Part shown: in pieces, positions 35,250-44,716 of the stretch | Layout of the letters: every line of letters begins with the position of its first letter | How positions within the stretch are numbered: the first letter of the stretch is position 1 | Position numbers and translations under genes: made by a program | Notes under the pieces: generated by a model | Databases searched by the model: none | Seen by the model: only the letters and a program-made list of their open reading frames with translations | Told to the model about the DNA's origin: nothing | From: Methylobacterium sp. E-045 | GTDB taxonomy: Bacteria > Pseudomonadota > Alphaproteobacteria > Rhizobiales > Beijerinckiaceae | Direction of reading: 5' to 3' | Length of the DNA stretch: 64,000 nucleotides | NCBI RefSeq assembly: GCF_022829685.1 | Contig: NZ_JAKSYE010000063.1 | Coordinates: forward strand, 1 to 64,000

Positions 35250-37700
35250 ATGAAGAAGCGGACGCTGCGGAGCAGCCTCCTCGTGTCGGTAGCGCTGCTG
35301 CCGGGCGTCGCCTATGCGCAGACGACGGTCGTCGGCGGCCAGCAGGCCGTGACGCTGCAGGAACTCGACGTGGTCGCCACCACGCCGACGCCCACCCTGC
35401 GCAACGCCCAGGGCGTCCTGCTCGGCCAGGACCGTGACAAGCTCCCCCAGAACACCAGCGTCCTGACCTCGGCGGACGTGAACCGGGTCGGCACCCCGAG
35501 CGTGCTCCGGGCCCTCGACGAGCGGATCGGCTCGATCAGCATCAACAACGCGCAGGGCAATCCCTTCCAGCCGACCATCACCTATCGCGGCTTCGAGGCC
35601 TCGCCCCTGGGCGGAAGCCCCCAGGGCGTGGCCGTCTACGTCAACGGCAACCGCTTCAATACCTCCTTCGGCGACACCGTGCAGTGGGACCTCATCCCCG
35701 ACATCGCCGTCGACCGCATCGAGCTCGAAGGCTCGAACCCGGCCTACGGCCTCAACGCGCTGGGCGGCGCGCTCAGCGTCCAGCTCAAGAACGGCTTCAC
35801 CTATCAGGGCACCGAGCTGAATCTCTCGGGCGGTTCGTTCGGGCGCTTCGGCGGCTCGTTCCAGCACGGGCAGCGCTCGGACAATGTCGGCCTCTACGTC
35901 GCCGGCACGGCCCTCTCCGAGAACGGATGGCGCAGCCATTCGCCCTCGCGCCTGCGCCAGTTCTACGGCGATCTCGGCGTGCAGGCGGAGAAGGGTGAGT
36001 TCCACCTCAACTTCATGGGCGCGGTCAACAGCCTGACCGGCAACGGAACCCTGCCGGTCGATCTGCTGGACTTCAAGCGCAGCGAGGTCTTCACCTATCC
36101 CGACAAGACGCTGAACGCGTTCGGCCGCATCGGGCTCTCCGGCACCTACGACATCACCCCCACCGTGACGATCCAGGGCAACGCCTATTACGGCCGGTTC
36201 GAGCAGAACACCGCCAACGGCGACGCCGCCGAGGTGGAGCGTTGCGAGGAGAACGAGCGGTTCCTCTGCTCGGAAGGCGCCAACGAGGAGCAGTTCTTCC
36301 TGCGCGACCGGTTGAACCGTCGCGTCCAGGCGAGCAGCGTCAGAACGGCGAACTTCGCCCGGCTTCCGGCCTTCGCGGATCGGTTCGACGAGGGCGGTCC
36401 CTATGCCTTCCTCAACTCGACCCGGACCAACACCGAGAATTTCGGCGTCTCGGTCCAGACCAACGTGCGCGAGACGCTGTTCGGGCTGCCGAACCGCTTC
36501 GTGCTGGGCGGCTCCTACGACGGCGGCCGCACGGCCTTCACCGCCGACAACGCGGTGGGCGGCCTGACCTTCGACCGCGGCTTCTTCGGCCCCGGCATCG
36601 TCGTGCGCAGCGACGACAACTCGATCACGCCGGTGAGCGTGAAATCGAGCAACGATTACGGCGGCATCTACCTGCAGAACAACACCGATCTGACCGACCG
36701 CCTGACCCTGACGCTGCAGGGCCGGTTCAACATGGCCAAGATCGTGCTGGAGGATCAGCTCGGCACGGCGCTGAACGGCAACCACTATTTCCAGCGGTTC
36801 AATCCGGGCGTCGGCGCGACCTACAAGATCGTGCCCGACTTCCTCACCGCCTATGGCGGCTATGTCGAGGCGAACCGCGCACCGACCCCGGCCGAGCTCT
36901 CCTGCGCCGATCCGCTGGCGCCCTGCTCGCTCACCAACTTCTTCGTCGGCGATCCGCCGCTGAAGCAGGTCATTTCCCGCACGGTGGAGGCGGGTTTCCG
37001 TGGCAAGCTGCCCTCGCCGATCGAACTCGGGGTGCTCAGCTGGAAGGCCGGCGTGTTCCGGGCCCGCAACGAGGATGACATCACCTTCGTGCCCTCCGAC
37101 ATCACCATCGGCCGGGCCTATTTCCAGAATGTCGGCTCCACCCGCCGCCAGGGCGTCGAGGCGAGCCTCGCCATCACCACACCGGTCTGGAACGCCTTCA
37201 TCGACTACGCCTTCGTCGACGCGACCTTCCAGTCGCCGCTCACCCTGGCCTCCGGCGGCAATCCGTTCGCCAGCCCGAACCCGGCCCAGCCCGACAACAG
37301 CGAGGCCAACCAGATCTTCGTGAGACGCGGCGACAAGCTCCCGGGCGTCGCACCGCATCAGGTCAAGGTCGGCGTGCAATACAACGTCACGCCGGAATGG
37401 CGCGTGGGCATCCTCGGCCGTGTCGCCACCGGCAAGTACCTCGTGGGCGACGAGTCGAACCTCAACAAGACCACCGGCAATTACGCGGTCATCGGGTTCA
37501 ACACGAGCTACCGGGTGAGCGAGCATTTCGAGGTCTACGGCTACGTCGAGAACGCGCTGAACGCGAAATACGCGACCTTCGGCACCTTCTCGCCGGTCGG
37601 CGAGGTTCCGATCCTGGCCCTGCCCAATGCCAGCTCCAACCGGAGCCTGGCCCCCGGCGCGCCGATCGCGGCCTATGGCGGAATGCGCATCTTCTGGTAG
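35250..37700 (+). CDS. lutH: LutH, TonB-dependent outer membrane receptor
   Basis: Receptor of 816 residues with signal peptide (about 1-24, ending AYAQ), a TonB-box-like LQELDVVAT at about 37-45, a plug domain (GNPFQPTITYRGFEASPLGG, DRIELEGSNPAYGLNALGG), a 22-strand barrel region and a C-terminal aromatic end (MRIFW). In M. extorquens the TonB receptor of this cluster imports lanthanide-chelator complexes. Energy would come from TonB-ExbBD, not encoded here. It has its own long upstream region and is followed by hairpins. Confidence 0.9.
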   Translation: MKKRTLRSSLLVSVALLPGVAYAQTTVVGGQQAVTLQELDVVATTPTPTLRNAQGVLLGQDRDKLPQNTSVLTSADVNRVGTPSVLRALDERIGSISINNAQGNPFQPTITYRGFEASPLGGSPQGVAVYVNGNRFNTSFGDTVQWDLIPDIAVDRIELEGSNPAYGLNALGGALSVQLKNGFTYQGTELNLSGGSFGRFGGSFQHGQRSDNVGLYVAGTALSENGWRSHSPSRLRQFYGDLGVQAEKGEFHLNFMGAVNSLTGNGTLPVDLLDFKRSEVFTYPDKTLNAFGRIGLSGTYDITPTVTIQGNAYYGRFEQNTANGDAAEVERCEENERFLCSEGANEEQFFLRDRLNRRVQASSVRTANFARLPAFADRFDEGGPYAFLNSTRTNTENFGVSVQTNVRETLFGLPNRFVLGGSYDGGRTAFTADNAVGGLTFDRGFFGPGIVVRSDDNSITPVSVKSSNDYGGIYLQNNTDLTDRLTLTLQGRFNMAKIVLEDQLGTALNGNHYFQRFNPGVGATYKIVPDFLTAYGGYVEANRAPTPAELSCADPLAPCSLTNFFVGDPPLKQVISRTVEAGFRGKLPSPIELGVLSWKAGVFRARNEDDITFVPSDITIGRAYFQNVGSTRRQGVEASLAITTPVWNAFIDYAFVDATFQSPLTLASGGNPFASPNPAQPDNSEANQIFVRRGDKLPGVAPHQVKVGVQYNVTPEWRVGILGRVATGKYLVGDESNLNKTTGNYAVIGFNTSYRVSEHFEVYGYVENALNAKYATFGTFSPVGEVPILALPNASSNRSLAPGAPIAAYGGMRIFW

Positions 37701-37712
37701 CCGCCCCGTGAT

Positions 37713-37749
37713 GCCAGACCTCGGTGAGTCCGACTCATCGGGGTCTGGC
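37713..37749 (+). terminator. Hairpin after lutH
   Basis: GCCAGACC (37713-37720) pairs with GGTCTGGC (37742-37749), with a further partly paired interior, 13 bases after the lutH stop. A second dyad follows at about 37778-37825. No T run is present, so termination is plausible but not certain. Confidence 0.5.
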
Positions 37750-37925
37750 CGTGCGACCGCGCGGCGGCGGTCGTCCGTCGGACCTCACCGACCCTGACCG
37801 ATGGGTCGGGGCCGGTGAGACCTGGTAGCAGGGGATGATCCGCCCCGGGTTCCACGATGTCGCAGCAACATGCCGGGCGATTCGAGCGTTGGCGTGCCAT
37901 GTTCGACATCACCGGAAAGCATCGC

Positions 37926-38348
37926 ATGATCAAGGCCCTCAGCGAGACCAGGACGTCCTCGGCCAAGGCGCATTCGCCGACCACGGCCTCGCCCCTGATC
38001 CGCGTCCTCGTGCCCGCCCTCGTCTTCACCGCCATTGCCGGTCCGGCCTTCGCCTCGGCCTGCTCCGACCAGATCGCCACGATCGAGCGGCGCCTCAACA
38101 GCTCCGGCGCCGTGTCGGTCACCGGCACCGCCTCGGCCGACGGCAAGGTCGCATCCAATCCGTCGATGGGGCTCGACGCGCCCCCCGGGGGCAAGCCGAC
38201 CGATCCCTCGACCAGCCCCAATGCCAAGAGTGTCGACCACGCCCGTCACCTGATCGAGCAGGCCCGCAAGCAGGAAGCGGCCGGGGATGCCAAGGGCTGC
38301 GAGGACACGATGACCGAGGCCAAGAAGGCTGCGGGCTCCCTGCCGTAA
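37926..38348 (+). CDS. Secreted protein resembling LutD, downstream of lutH
   Basis: About 140 residues from ATG 37926 (upstream in-frame ATGs at 37857 and 37899 are possible). A long N-region leads to a signal core ending AFASA. The mature part has C46 and C125 and a helical C-terminal half (ARHLIEQARKQEAAGDAKGC) that matches LutD in Cys placement and in the final EAKKA/DAKRA helix. Between them lies a Pro/Gly/Ser-rich linker absent from LutD. No EF-hand loop is present, so it is not lanmodulin. Function unknown; a periplasmic metal-handling role is inference. Confidence 0.72.
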   Translation: MIKALSETRTSSAKAHSPTTASPLIRVLVPALVFTAIAGPAFASACSDQIATIERRLNSSGAVSVTGTASADGKVASNPSMGLDAPPGGKPTDPSTSPNAKSVDHARHLIEQARKQEAAGDAKGCEDTMTEAKKAAGSLP

Positions 38349-38388
38349 CGGGACCATCCCGACGCACCGGCTTTCGGTGCCGGAACGA

Positions 38389-38427
38389 AGAAAGGCCGCC
38401 CGTCGCCATGCGAGGGGCGGCCTTTCT
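38389..38427. terminator. Bidirectional terminator
   Basis: Perfect 13-bp stem AGAAAGGCCGCCC (38389-38401) with GGGCGGCCTTTCT (38415-38427) between convergent genes. A-rich on the left and T-rich on the right, it can serve both strands. A smaller CACCG...CGGTG hairpin precedes it. Confidence 0.85.
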
Positions 38428-38439
38428 CATGGTCGGGCC

Positions 38440-39984
38440 TCAATAGGCGTTCTTGGTGGTGACGAGGGAGAGCGGGGTCGCCAGCATGATCTGCACGTCG
38501 AACAGGATCGACCAGTTCTCGATATAGTAGAGGTCGTGGTCGACGCGGCGCTGGATCTTCTCGTCCGTGTCGGTCTCGCCGCGCCAGCCGTTGATCTGGG
38601 CCCAGCCGGTGATGCCGGGCTTGACCTTGTGGCGGGCGAAATACCCGTCGACCACCTGATCGTAGAGGGTGGTGCTGGTCTTGGCCTGAACGGCATGTGG
38701 GCGCGGTCCGACCAGGGACAGTTCCCCCTTCAGGACGTTGAACAGCTGCGGAAGCTCGTCCAGCGACGTCCTGCGGATGAACCGGCCGAGGGGGGTGACG
38801 CGGGGATCGCCGCGGGTGACCTGCTTGGAGGCCGTGAAATCGGACTGGTCCGCATACATCGACCGGAACTTGTAGACCTCGATCGTCTCGTTGTTGAAGC
38901 CGAGACGCTTCTGCCGGAACAGGATCGGACCGGGTGAGGTCAGGCGGACGGCGATGGCCAGGCCGAGCATGACCGGGGCCAGCACGATCAGCATGGCCGT
39001 GCCGACGACGCGGTCGAAGATCGCCTTGGCGACGATGTCCCAATCGGCCATCGGCTTGTCGAACACGTCGAGGACGGGAACGGAGCCGAGATAGGAATAG
39101 GCCCTCGGGCGCAGCTTGAGCTTCGTCGCCTTGGCGGAGAGGCGGATGTCGATGGGCAGCACCCAGAGCTTGGCCAGCATCTGGAGCAGGCGATCCTCGG
39201 CCGCGATCGGCAGCGTGAAGACCACGAGGTCGAGGCGGGTGGAGCGCGCGTAATCCACGAGATCGCTCACCGTCCCGAGCTTCGGGTAGCCGGCCACCAC
39301 CGAGGAGGACCGGTTGTCCCCGCGATCGTCGAACACGCCGACGATGCGGATGCCCGATTCGGATTCCGTTTCCAGCGCGCGGATCAGCTCTTCCGCCAAT
39401 GGCCCGCCCCCGACGATGGCCGTGCGTCGGTCGAACTGTCCCCGCAGCATGCGGGCGGTGACGAATCGGATTAGGACGAGGCGTTCGGCGAGGAGCAGGG
39501 CCAGCCCGAGGGCGTAGAACAGCGCGAGCCAGATGCGGGAATAATGGTCGGCGACCTTGGCGAAGACCATGACCGTGGCCACGACGAGGAAGGTCAGCGA
39601 CCAGGCCGCCGTGAGGCGCAGAGCGGGTTTGAAGAAGGTCCGAAAGGAGGCAATCCGGTAACTGCCGAAGATCTGGAACAACGCCACCGCGAGCCCGGCC
39701 ACGGACAGGATCGCCGTGGGATAGCTCCATCCCAGTGCGACGACGCCGCGGAGCTGCCCGAAGTGGGTGGCAAACCCGAGGATGACGATGAGCGCCAGAT
39801 CCGCCAGCCGCACGCTGCCCGACAGCACGACGGGAGACAGCACACCGCCATGGTCGCGGGGCGCCCCGACCTCGGCGGGAGGAAGCGTGGATTCGGCGGG
39901 GCCGTTCTGGGCCGCATCGACCGCGTTCGGCTGGCCGGGATGTCCCGCCGCCTTCAGAAGGTCGCGAACGTCGAAGGCACTCAT
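38440..39984 (-). CDS. Undecaprenyl-phosphate glucose phosphotransferase (initiating glycosyltransferase)
   Basis: Membrane protein of 514 residues of the WcaJ/ExoY type that transfers a hexose-1-phosphate to undecaprenyl phosphate to start exopolysaccharide units. Four N-terminal helices, a CoA-binding-like domain ([16 protein letters not shown]), a fifth membrane helix, then the catalytic sugar-transferase domain ([49 protein letters not shown]). ATG 39984 is used rather than an upstream GTG. Confidence 0.92.
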   Translation of the reverse strand: MSAFDVRDLLKAAGHPGQPNAVDAAQNGPAESTLPPAEVGAPRDHGGVLSPVVLSGSVRLADLALIVILGFATHFGQLRGVVALGWSYPTAILSVAGLAVALFQIFGSYRIASFRTFFKPALRLTAAWSLTFLVVATVMVFAKVADHYSRIWLALFYALGLALLLAERLVLIRFVTARMLRGQFDRRTAIVGGGPLAEELIRALETESESGIRIVGVFDDRGDNRSSSVVAGYPKLGTVSDLVDYARSTRLDLVVFTLPIAAEDRLLQMLAKLWVLPIDIRLSAKATKLKLRPRAYSYLGSVPVLDVFDKPMADWDIVAKAIFDRVVGTAMLIVLAPVMLGLAIAVRLTSPGPILFRQKRLGFNNETIEVYKFRSMYADQSDFTASKQVTRGDPRVTPLGRFIRRTSLDELPQLFNVLKGELSLVGPRPHAVQAKTSTTLYDQVVDGYFARHKVKPGITGWAQINGWRGETDTDEKIQRRVDHDLYYIENWSILFDVQIMLATPLSLVTTKNAY

Positions 39985-40092
39985 CGTCTGCTTTCGTTCG
40001 AACTTTTCGTCGGTGAGAGGGAGACGATGCCAAGTCGGCACCACGGAACGTTTAACGACGGCCCGGCCGCCAAAAGCATGGCAAAGAATAAG

Positions 40093-41358
40093 TTAGCGTG
40101 ACTTCGGCAGTTCCTTCATCGGCGGCAGCGCTGTTGCTACGGTAAACGTTCCGCGAAACCGCAGGGCGGCAGCGTAGCCGGATAGCACATCCGCCCCCAT
40201 CCGTTTCATCGAGAACCGCGTCCGCACGGATTCGCTGAGCGCGTGGGATCGAGCGAGGCCCCGGGCGGGGTCTTCGCCGAGCAGGCGGACGATCGCGTCC
40301 TTGAGGGCGACGGGGTCGTTGGGTCCGACGAGATCGTCCGCCGTCTCTCCGAAGATCTCAGGGATGCCGCCCACATTGGTCGAGACGAGGGGCTGGCGTG
40401 CCGCTGCGGCCTCCAGCACCACGTAGGGCAGGGATTCGGCGAGGGACGGGACCACCATGATCCGTCCCTTCGCCAATGCGGAACGGATCGGCTGGGGCGG
40501 CTCGAACGCCACGCAACCGGACAGGCCGAGCCGCCGTGCCCGCTCCGCCAAGGAGGCGGCCTCCGGGCCCGAGCCCACCATGAGGAGGCGGCAGGGATGC
40601 CCCTCGGCCCGGAGCGCCGCCAGGGCGTCGAGCAGGACGGTGATCCCCTTGGCTTCGCGCAGCTCGCCCACATAGACGAGGTCGTAAGCGTCCGCCCGGT
40701 GCGTCACCGGCGCGAACTCCGCCTCGTCGATGCCGTTATGGACGATCCGCACGGTGCGGGGCCTGCCCCCCACGAAGCGCCGGTGCCGGCCGGCCACGTA
40801 TTCGCTCTCGAACAGGAACACGTCGGTGCGCCTCGAGAGCAGGCGCTCGACCCCCATGTAGAGCCGGTGGCGCAGGGTACCGGGCTTGTAATTGTAGCTG
40901 CCGCCATGCGGCGTGTAGGCCCGGATCGGCGAGGGCGAACCCCTGGGCAGGCGGGCGATGCGGGCATAGGCCCCCCCCTTGGCGCCGTGGCCGTGCAGGA
41001 TCGTGGCGCCGACCTCCCGCGCCCGTTCGGCGACCGCCCGCACCGCGGCGAGGTCCGATCCGTGCGGGTTGCGCCGCATGGGGAGCCGGACGACGCCGAG
41101 TGCGAGGTGGGGCAGGAGCTCGTCCAGGGCCCGCGCCGCGTGTTCGCCGCCCGTGGACGCATCGCAGACGATGCCGATCTCGTGGCCGGCGGCGGCCTGG
41201 ATCCTGATGAGGTCGCAGACGTGGCGGAACAGCCCGCCCACCGGCGCCCGGAAGACGTGAAGGATGCGGTAGACGCTCCCGCCCTCGCCGGGGGAGGGGC
41301 GTATGGACGGGATGGAGGCGGACGCACTCACGACGGACAAGCTCCACGCGACGACCAT
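40093..41358 (-). CDS. Glycosyltransferase family 4 protein
   Basis: GT-B fold transferase of about 421 residues: N-terminal domain with LHVFRAPVGGLFRHV and HGHGAKGGAYAR, C-terminal GT4 domain with VYVGELREAKGI, VGSGPE and the E-x7-E type segment PSLAESLPYVVLEAAAA. It adds a sugar to the lipid-linked exopolysaccharide unit. ATG 41358 is the longest start; GTG 41331 has a GGAG about 10 bases upstream and may be the true one. Confidence 0.88.
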   Translation of the reverse strand: MVVAWSLSVVSASASIPSIRPSPGEGGSVYRILHVFRAPVGGLFRHVCDLIRIQAAAGHEIGIVCDASTGGEHAARALDELLPHLALGVVRLPMRRNPHGSDLAAVRAVAERAREVGATILHGHGAKGGAYARIARLPRGSPSPIRAYTPHGGSYNYKPGTLRHRLYMGVERLLSRRTDVFLFESEYVAGRHRRFVGGRPRTVRIVHNGIDEAEFAPVTHRADAYDLVYVGELREAKGITVLLDALAALRAEGHPCRLLMVGSGPEAASLAERARRLGLSGCVAFEPPQPIRSALAKGRIMVVPSLAESLPYVVLEAAAARQPLVSTNVGGIPEIFGETADDLVGPNDPVALKDAIVRLLGEDPARGLARSHALSESVRTRFSMKRMGADVLSGYAAALRFRGTFTVATALPPMKELPKSR

Positions 41359-41526
41359 TCGAACCGGGCGACGGTACGACTTTAGCGGAGACTGGTCTCC
41401 AGAGATGGTGCGACCGTTAAGGACCGTGCGCCGCGCGGTTGTTTCCGGCGGGCGGGAGATCGAAAACCTTTCGTTCGGTTAGGCGGGCCCTAACGCACGA
41501 CGATGACGACAGCCCCTCCGGCGGCA

Positions 41527-41606
41527 AGGCAACGGACACTCCGTTGCCTGGACATCGTCCGACCGGGCTTGGAACGACGAAGGCCCGGATCAGGCGGATC
41601 CGGGCC
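41527..41606 (-). terminator. Two hairpins after the export-protein gene
   Basis: Perfect stems AGGCAACGGA (41527-41536) with TCCGTTGCCT (41540-41549), and GGCCCGGATC (41582-41591) with GATCCGGGCC (41597-41606). They lie in the 284-base gap 3' of the polysaccharide export gene (minus strand) and could end its transcript. Confidence 0.6.
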
Positions 41607-41642
41607 GACATCAATCGACGACGTGGTGACGGCGAGACGTCC

Positions 41643-42215
41643 TCAGAAGAAGCGTTCCTTGATGACGATCGTGTCGCCGGGCCTCACCAGGTAGGTCATC
41701 GGGACGATGCCCGAGACGAGGCCGTTCGGTCCCTCGCGGGTGAGGACGGCGTAGTCGCGGGCCGCCCGCGGCCCGAAGCCCGCCGCGATCGCCACCGCCG
41801 TCTCGACGGCCATGCCGTTCACGTAAGGGTACTGCCCCGAGGTCGTGACCTCGCCGAGGATGTAGAACGGCCGATAGGCGTCCACCTCCACGGTCACATG
41901 CGGCTCGCGCACGAAGCCCGCCGCCAGCTTGGCCTCGATGGTCCGGGCGGCCTGGGCCGTCGATTGCCCTCCCACCTTCACGAGCCCAATGAGCGGCATG
42001 GCGATGCCGCCCGCCCCGTCGATGGCATAGATGTTGGAGAGGTTGTCCTGGCCGAAGACGATGACGCGCAGCCGGTCGCCGGTGGCGAGCGTATAGCGTC
42101 CGCCGATCGATCCGGTGGCGGTGGCGTCGAGCTGCGCGGTCCTGAAATCGGGACGCAGGCATCCGCCCAGTGCCAGAGTTGAGGTGAGAGCGAGGAGCAG
42201 GGAGCGCCGGTTCAT
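41643..42215 (-). CDS. Polysaccharide export lipoprotein (Wza/ExoF-like, short)
   Basis: Protein of 190 residues with lipoprotein signal (LALGGC, Cys about 19), a Poly_export domain (YTLATGDRLRVIVFGQDNLS) and one SLBB domain (YRPFYILGEVTTSGQYPY). It forms the periplasmic/outer-membrane part of exopolysaccharide export. It is short compared with full Wza (no C-terminal helical domain). ATG 42215 or 42218. Divergent from the chain-length gene. Confidence 0.9.
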   Translation of the reverse strand: MNRRSLLLALTSTLALGGCLRPDFRTAQLDATATGSIGGRYTLATGDRLRVIVFGQDNLSNIYAIDGAGGIAMPLIGLVKVGGQSTAQAARTIEAKLAAGFVREPHVTVEVDAYRPFYILGEVTTSGQYPYVNGMAVETAVAIAAGFGPRAARDYAVLTREGPNGLVSGIVPMTYLVRPGDTIVIKERFF

Positions 42216-42364
42216 CATCCAAGCCGCTAAGAGCAAGTTTCTGCCTCTATTGGTAGGTTCATATGGTTAACAAAAACTGATGCTCCGCCAGGAATGCGCT
42301 GCGTTGAAGTCGATCTTAACCGACGATCAATCTTAACGAGTTCTACTCTTCCGTGAGGCGTCCG

Positions 42365-44647
42365 ATGCGCCGTCCTGCCTTGCGTAAAGATCGTCTCATG
42401 CCCCGCTCGCAGCAGACCGTTTCCTCGATCGAACCGATCCCGCAGCGGGACGAAGGGCTCGGCCTGTCCCAGCTGTTCGGGGTGCTGGCGCGGTCCTGGC
42501 GCTGGATCGTCCTTCCCACCCTGGCGGCGGGGATCGGGGCCGTCGTCTTCGTGCAGGTCGTTCCGCCCCGCTACACCGGCGAGGCCAAGATCCTGCTGGA
42601 GAGCCGCGACGCGAGCTTCGCCCGCACCGCCCAGGAGCGTGGCGAACAGCCCCTGGCCATCGACGAACAGGCGGTGGCGAGCCAGGTCCAGGTGGTGATG
42701 TCCCGGGACATCGCGAGGGAGGCGATCCGCCGCCTGAAGCTCGTGGGCAATGCCGAGTTCGATCCCGATGTCGACGGCATCGGTCCGGTCCAGCGCGTCC
42801 TGATGATGATCGGCCTCGGCAGGAACCCGATGGAGCGGGCGCCCGAGGACCGGGTGCTCGAGACCTATTTCGACCGGCTCCTGGTCTACCCCGCCGGCAA
42901 GTCCCGCATCCTGACGGTCGAGTTCCGCTCGCGCGATCCGGACCTCGCGGCCAAGGCCGCCAACACCATCGCGGAACTCTACATCGCCTCCCTGGAAACG
43001 GCGAAGGTGGACACCGCCCGCTACGCGTCGACCTGGCTCGGCGGCAACATCGACACCCTGCGCACCCGCGTGTCCGAGGCCGAGGCCAAGGTGGAGGCCT
43101 TCCGCGCCCGCAACGGCCTGATCAGCGGCGGCGGCGGCACCACCAGCCAGCCTCTGGGCACCCAGCAGCTCAGCGAATTGTCGACCCAGCTGTCCCAGGC
43201 CCGCACGGTCAAGGCCGATCTCGCGAGCCGGGCCAAACTCATCCGCGCGATGATCAAGGACGGCCGCGCCTTCGAAATCCCGGATGTCGCCAACAACGAG
43301 GTCATCCGGCGCACGGTGGAGCAGCGCATCACCCTGCGCGGGCAGCTCGCGCTCGAGTCGCGGACGCTGATGCCGGCCCACCCCCGCATCAAGGAATTGA
43401 CGGCACAGATCAGCGACCTCGACGCGCAGATCAAGGCCACCGCCGACCGGGTGGTGCGGACGATGGAGAACGACGCCCGTATCGCCGAGGCCCGGGTCGA
43501 GAGCCTGAGCGCCGCCGTCGACGCGCAGCGCGAGGTCGTCTCGAAGGGCAATTCCAGCGAGGTCCAGCTCCGCGCCCTCGAGCGCGAGGCCAAGGCCCAG
43601 CGCGACCAGCTCGAATCCTACCTCTCGCGCTATCGCGAGGCTTCGGCCCGCGATGCCGAGAGCGCGGCCCCCGCCGATGCCCGCGTGGTCTCCCGCGCCG
43701 TGGTGCCCCAGATCCCGTCCTTCCCGAAGAAGCTGCCCATCGTGGCGCTCGCCCTCGTGATGGCGATGCTCCTGTCTAGCGGCGGGGTGGCGGCGCGCCA
43801 TCTCCTCCGCGATCCCGACGAGACCCGCCGCCGCCGGAGCGATGAACCGAACGATCGGGCCCCCGAGCCCGCCCCCTTCGCCTTCCCGGAAGCGTCCGCG
43901 GCCCTGTCGCGCACCGGGACCGCCGCCGCCCTCTACGAGGCGCCGTTGATCGCCCGCGTCGTCGTCCCTCTCGTCGCCGCGGCTCCCGTCGCCGCCGCAG
44001 AGGCGGACGAGGAAGCGGGCCGGACGGCCATCCCCGCCTACGATCTCCAGGCCCTCACCCGCCGCCTGCGCGAGCGCATCGGCCGCAATGGCGGAAGCCT
44101 TCTCGTGGCGGAGACCGATCCGGACGCCGACCGGCAGCTCGCCGGGATCCTGGCGGAGGCCTTGGCCGCGGGCGGGCGCGTCCTCCTCGTGGACGTCAAC
44201 GGCCCGGCCTCACCCTCGGACGATGCCGGCCTCACCGACCTGGTGGCGGGCGAGGCGGCGTTCCTCGACGTGATCCGGTCGGTGCCCTCGGTGCGCAGGC
44301 TCCACGCCATTCCGCGCGGTTTCGTCGAGTGCGACATCCTCACGGACGAGCCGGAGGCCCTGGCCATCGCCCTCGATGCCCTGGCGCAGAGCTACGACTG
44401 GGTCGTCTATCGCTTGGGCGACGCCCAGTCCGAAGGGGCGCGCGACCTGCTGACGGCCATGGCGGGCCGGATGAGCGCCATCGTCATCGCCTCCGACAAG
44501 TCGCCCGAGGATCCCGAACTCGCCGCGCTCTACGGCCTTGTCGACCGGGAGGGGGCCGGCCCGATCGTCGTTGCCGGAGAGCGGACCGCAAACGAGCGCG
44601 CCGATGCGGGAAAGCCGGGGACCGGCACCAGGCTGTCGGCGGCCTGA
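42365..44647 (+). CDS. Chain-length determinant / GumC-like protein with degenerate kinase domain
   Basis: Protein of 760 residues. Wzz-type N-terminal domain with a first membrane helix (about 38-57), long coiled-coil periplasmic region (to about residue 440), GNVR-like end and second membrane helix (about 458-478), then a cytoplasmic domain resembling BY-kinases/MinD. The P-loop is gone: where a GxxGxGKT is expected the sequence reads VAETDPDADRQLAG; the next strand RVLLVDVNGP remains. So it is probably not an ATP-dependent tyrosine kinase. Start ATG 42365 has GAGG 6 bases upstream; ATG 42398 is an alternative. Confidence 0.87.
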   Translation: MRRPALRKDRLMPRSQQTVSSIEPIPQRDEGLGLSQLFGVLARSWRWIVLPTLAAGIGAVVFVQVVPPRYTGEAKILLESRDASFARTAQERGEQPLAIDEQAVASQVQVVMSRDIAREAIRRLKLVGNAEFDPDVDGIGPVQRVLMMIGLGRNPMERAPEDRVLETYFDRLLVYPAGKSRILTVEFRSRDPDLAAKAANTIAELYIASLETAKVDTARYASTWLGGNIDTLRTRVSEAEAKVEAFRARNGLISGGGGTTSQPLGTQQLSELSTQLSQARTVKADLASRAKLIRAMIKDGRAFEIPDVANNEVIRRTVEQRITLRGQLALESRTLMPAHPRIKELTAQISDLDAQIKATADRVVRTMENDARIAEARVESLSAAVDAQREVVSKGNSSEVQLRALEREAKAQRDQLESYLSRYREASARDAESAAPADARVVSRAVVPQIPSFPKKLPIVALALVMAMLLSSGGVAARHLLRDPDETRRRRSDEPNDRAPEPAPFAFPEASAALSRTGTAAALYEAPLIARVVVPLVAAAPVAAAEADEEAGRTAIPAYDLQALTRRLRERIGRNGGSLLVAETDPDADRQLAGILAEALAAGGRVLLVDVNGPASPSDDAGLTDLVAGEAAFLDVIRSVPSVRRLHAIPRGFVECDILTDEPEALAIALDALAQSYDWVVYRLGDAQSEGARDLLTAMAGRMSAIVIASDKSPEDPELAALYGLVDREGAGPIVVAGERTANERADAGKPGTGTRLSAA

Positions 44648-44716
44648 GCGCGGGGGTCGGCTCGTCCGGCCTCACCTCCACCGGGACGCGGGCGGCCTCC
44701 GGCTCGACCCGTTGCT

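Noticed and set aside
34947..37526. An 859-codon open frame antisense to lutH
   Set aside because: Its translation is Gly/Arg/Val/Glu-rich with no domain; it mirrors the codon pattern of the receptor gene, which has a signal peptide, plug and barrel. Typical shadow in high-GC DNA.
37926..38348. Possibility that this gene is lanmodulin
   Set aside because: No Asp-x-Asp-x-Asp EF-hand loops are present; the linker is Pro/Gly/Ser-rich instead.
41439..42182. Plus-strand 247-codon frame over the export lipoprotein gene
   Set aside because: Low-complexity Arg/Asp/Gly/His translation without domain; the minus strand encodes a complete Poly_export lipoprotein.
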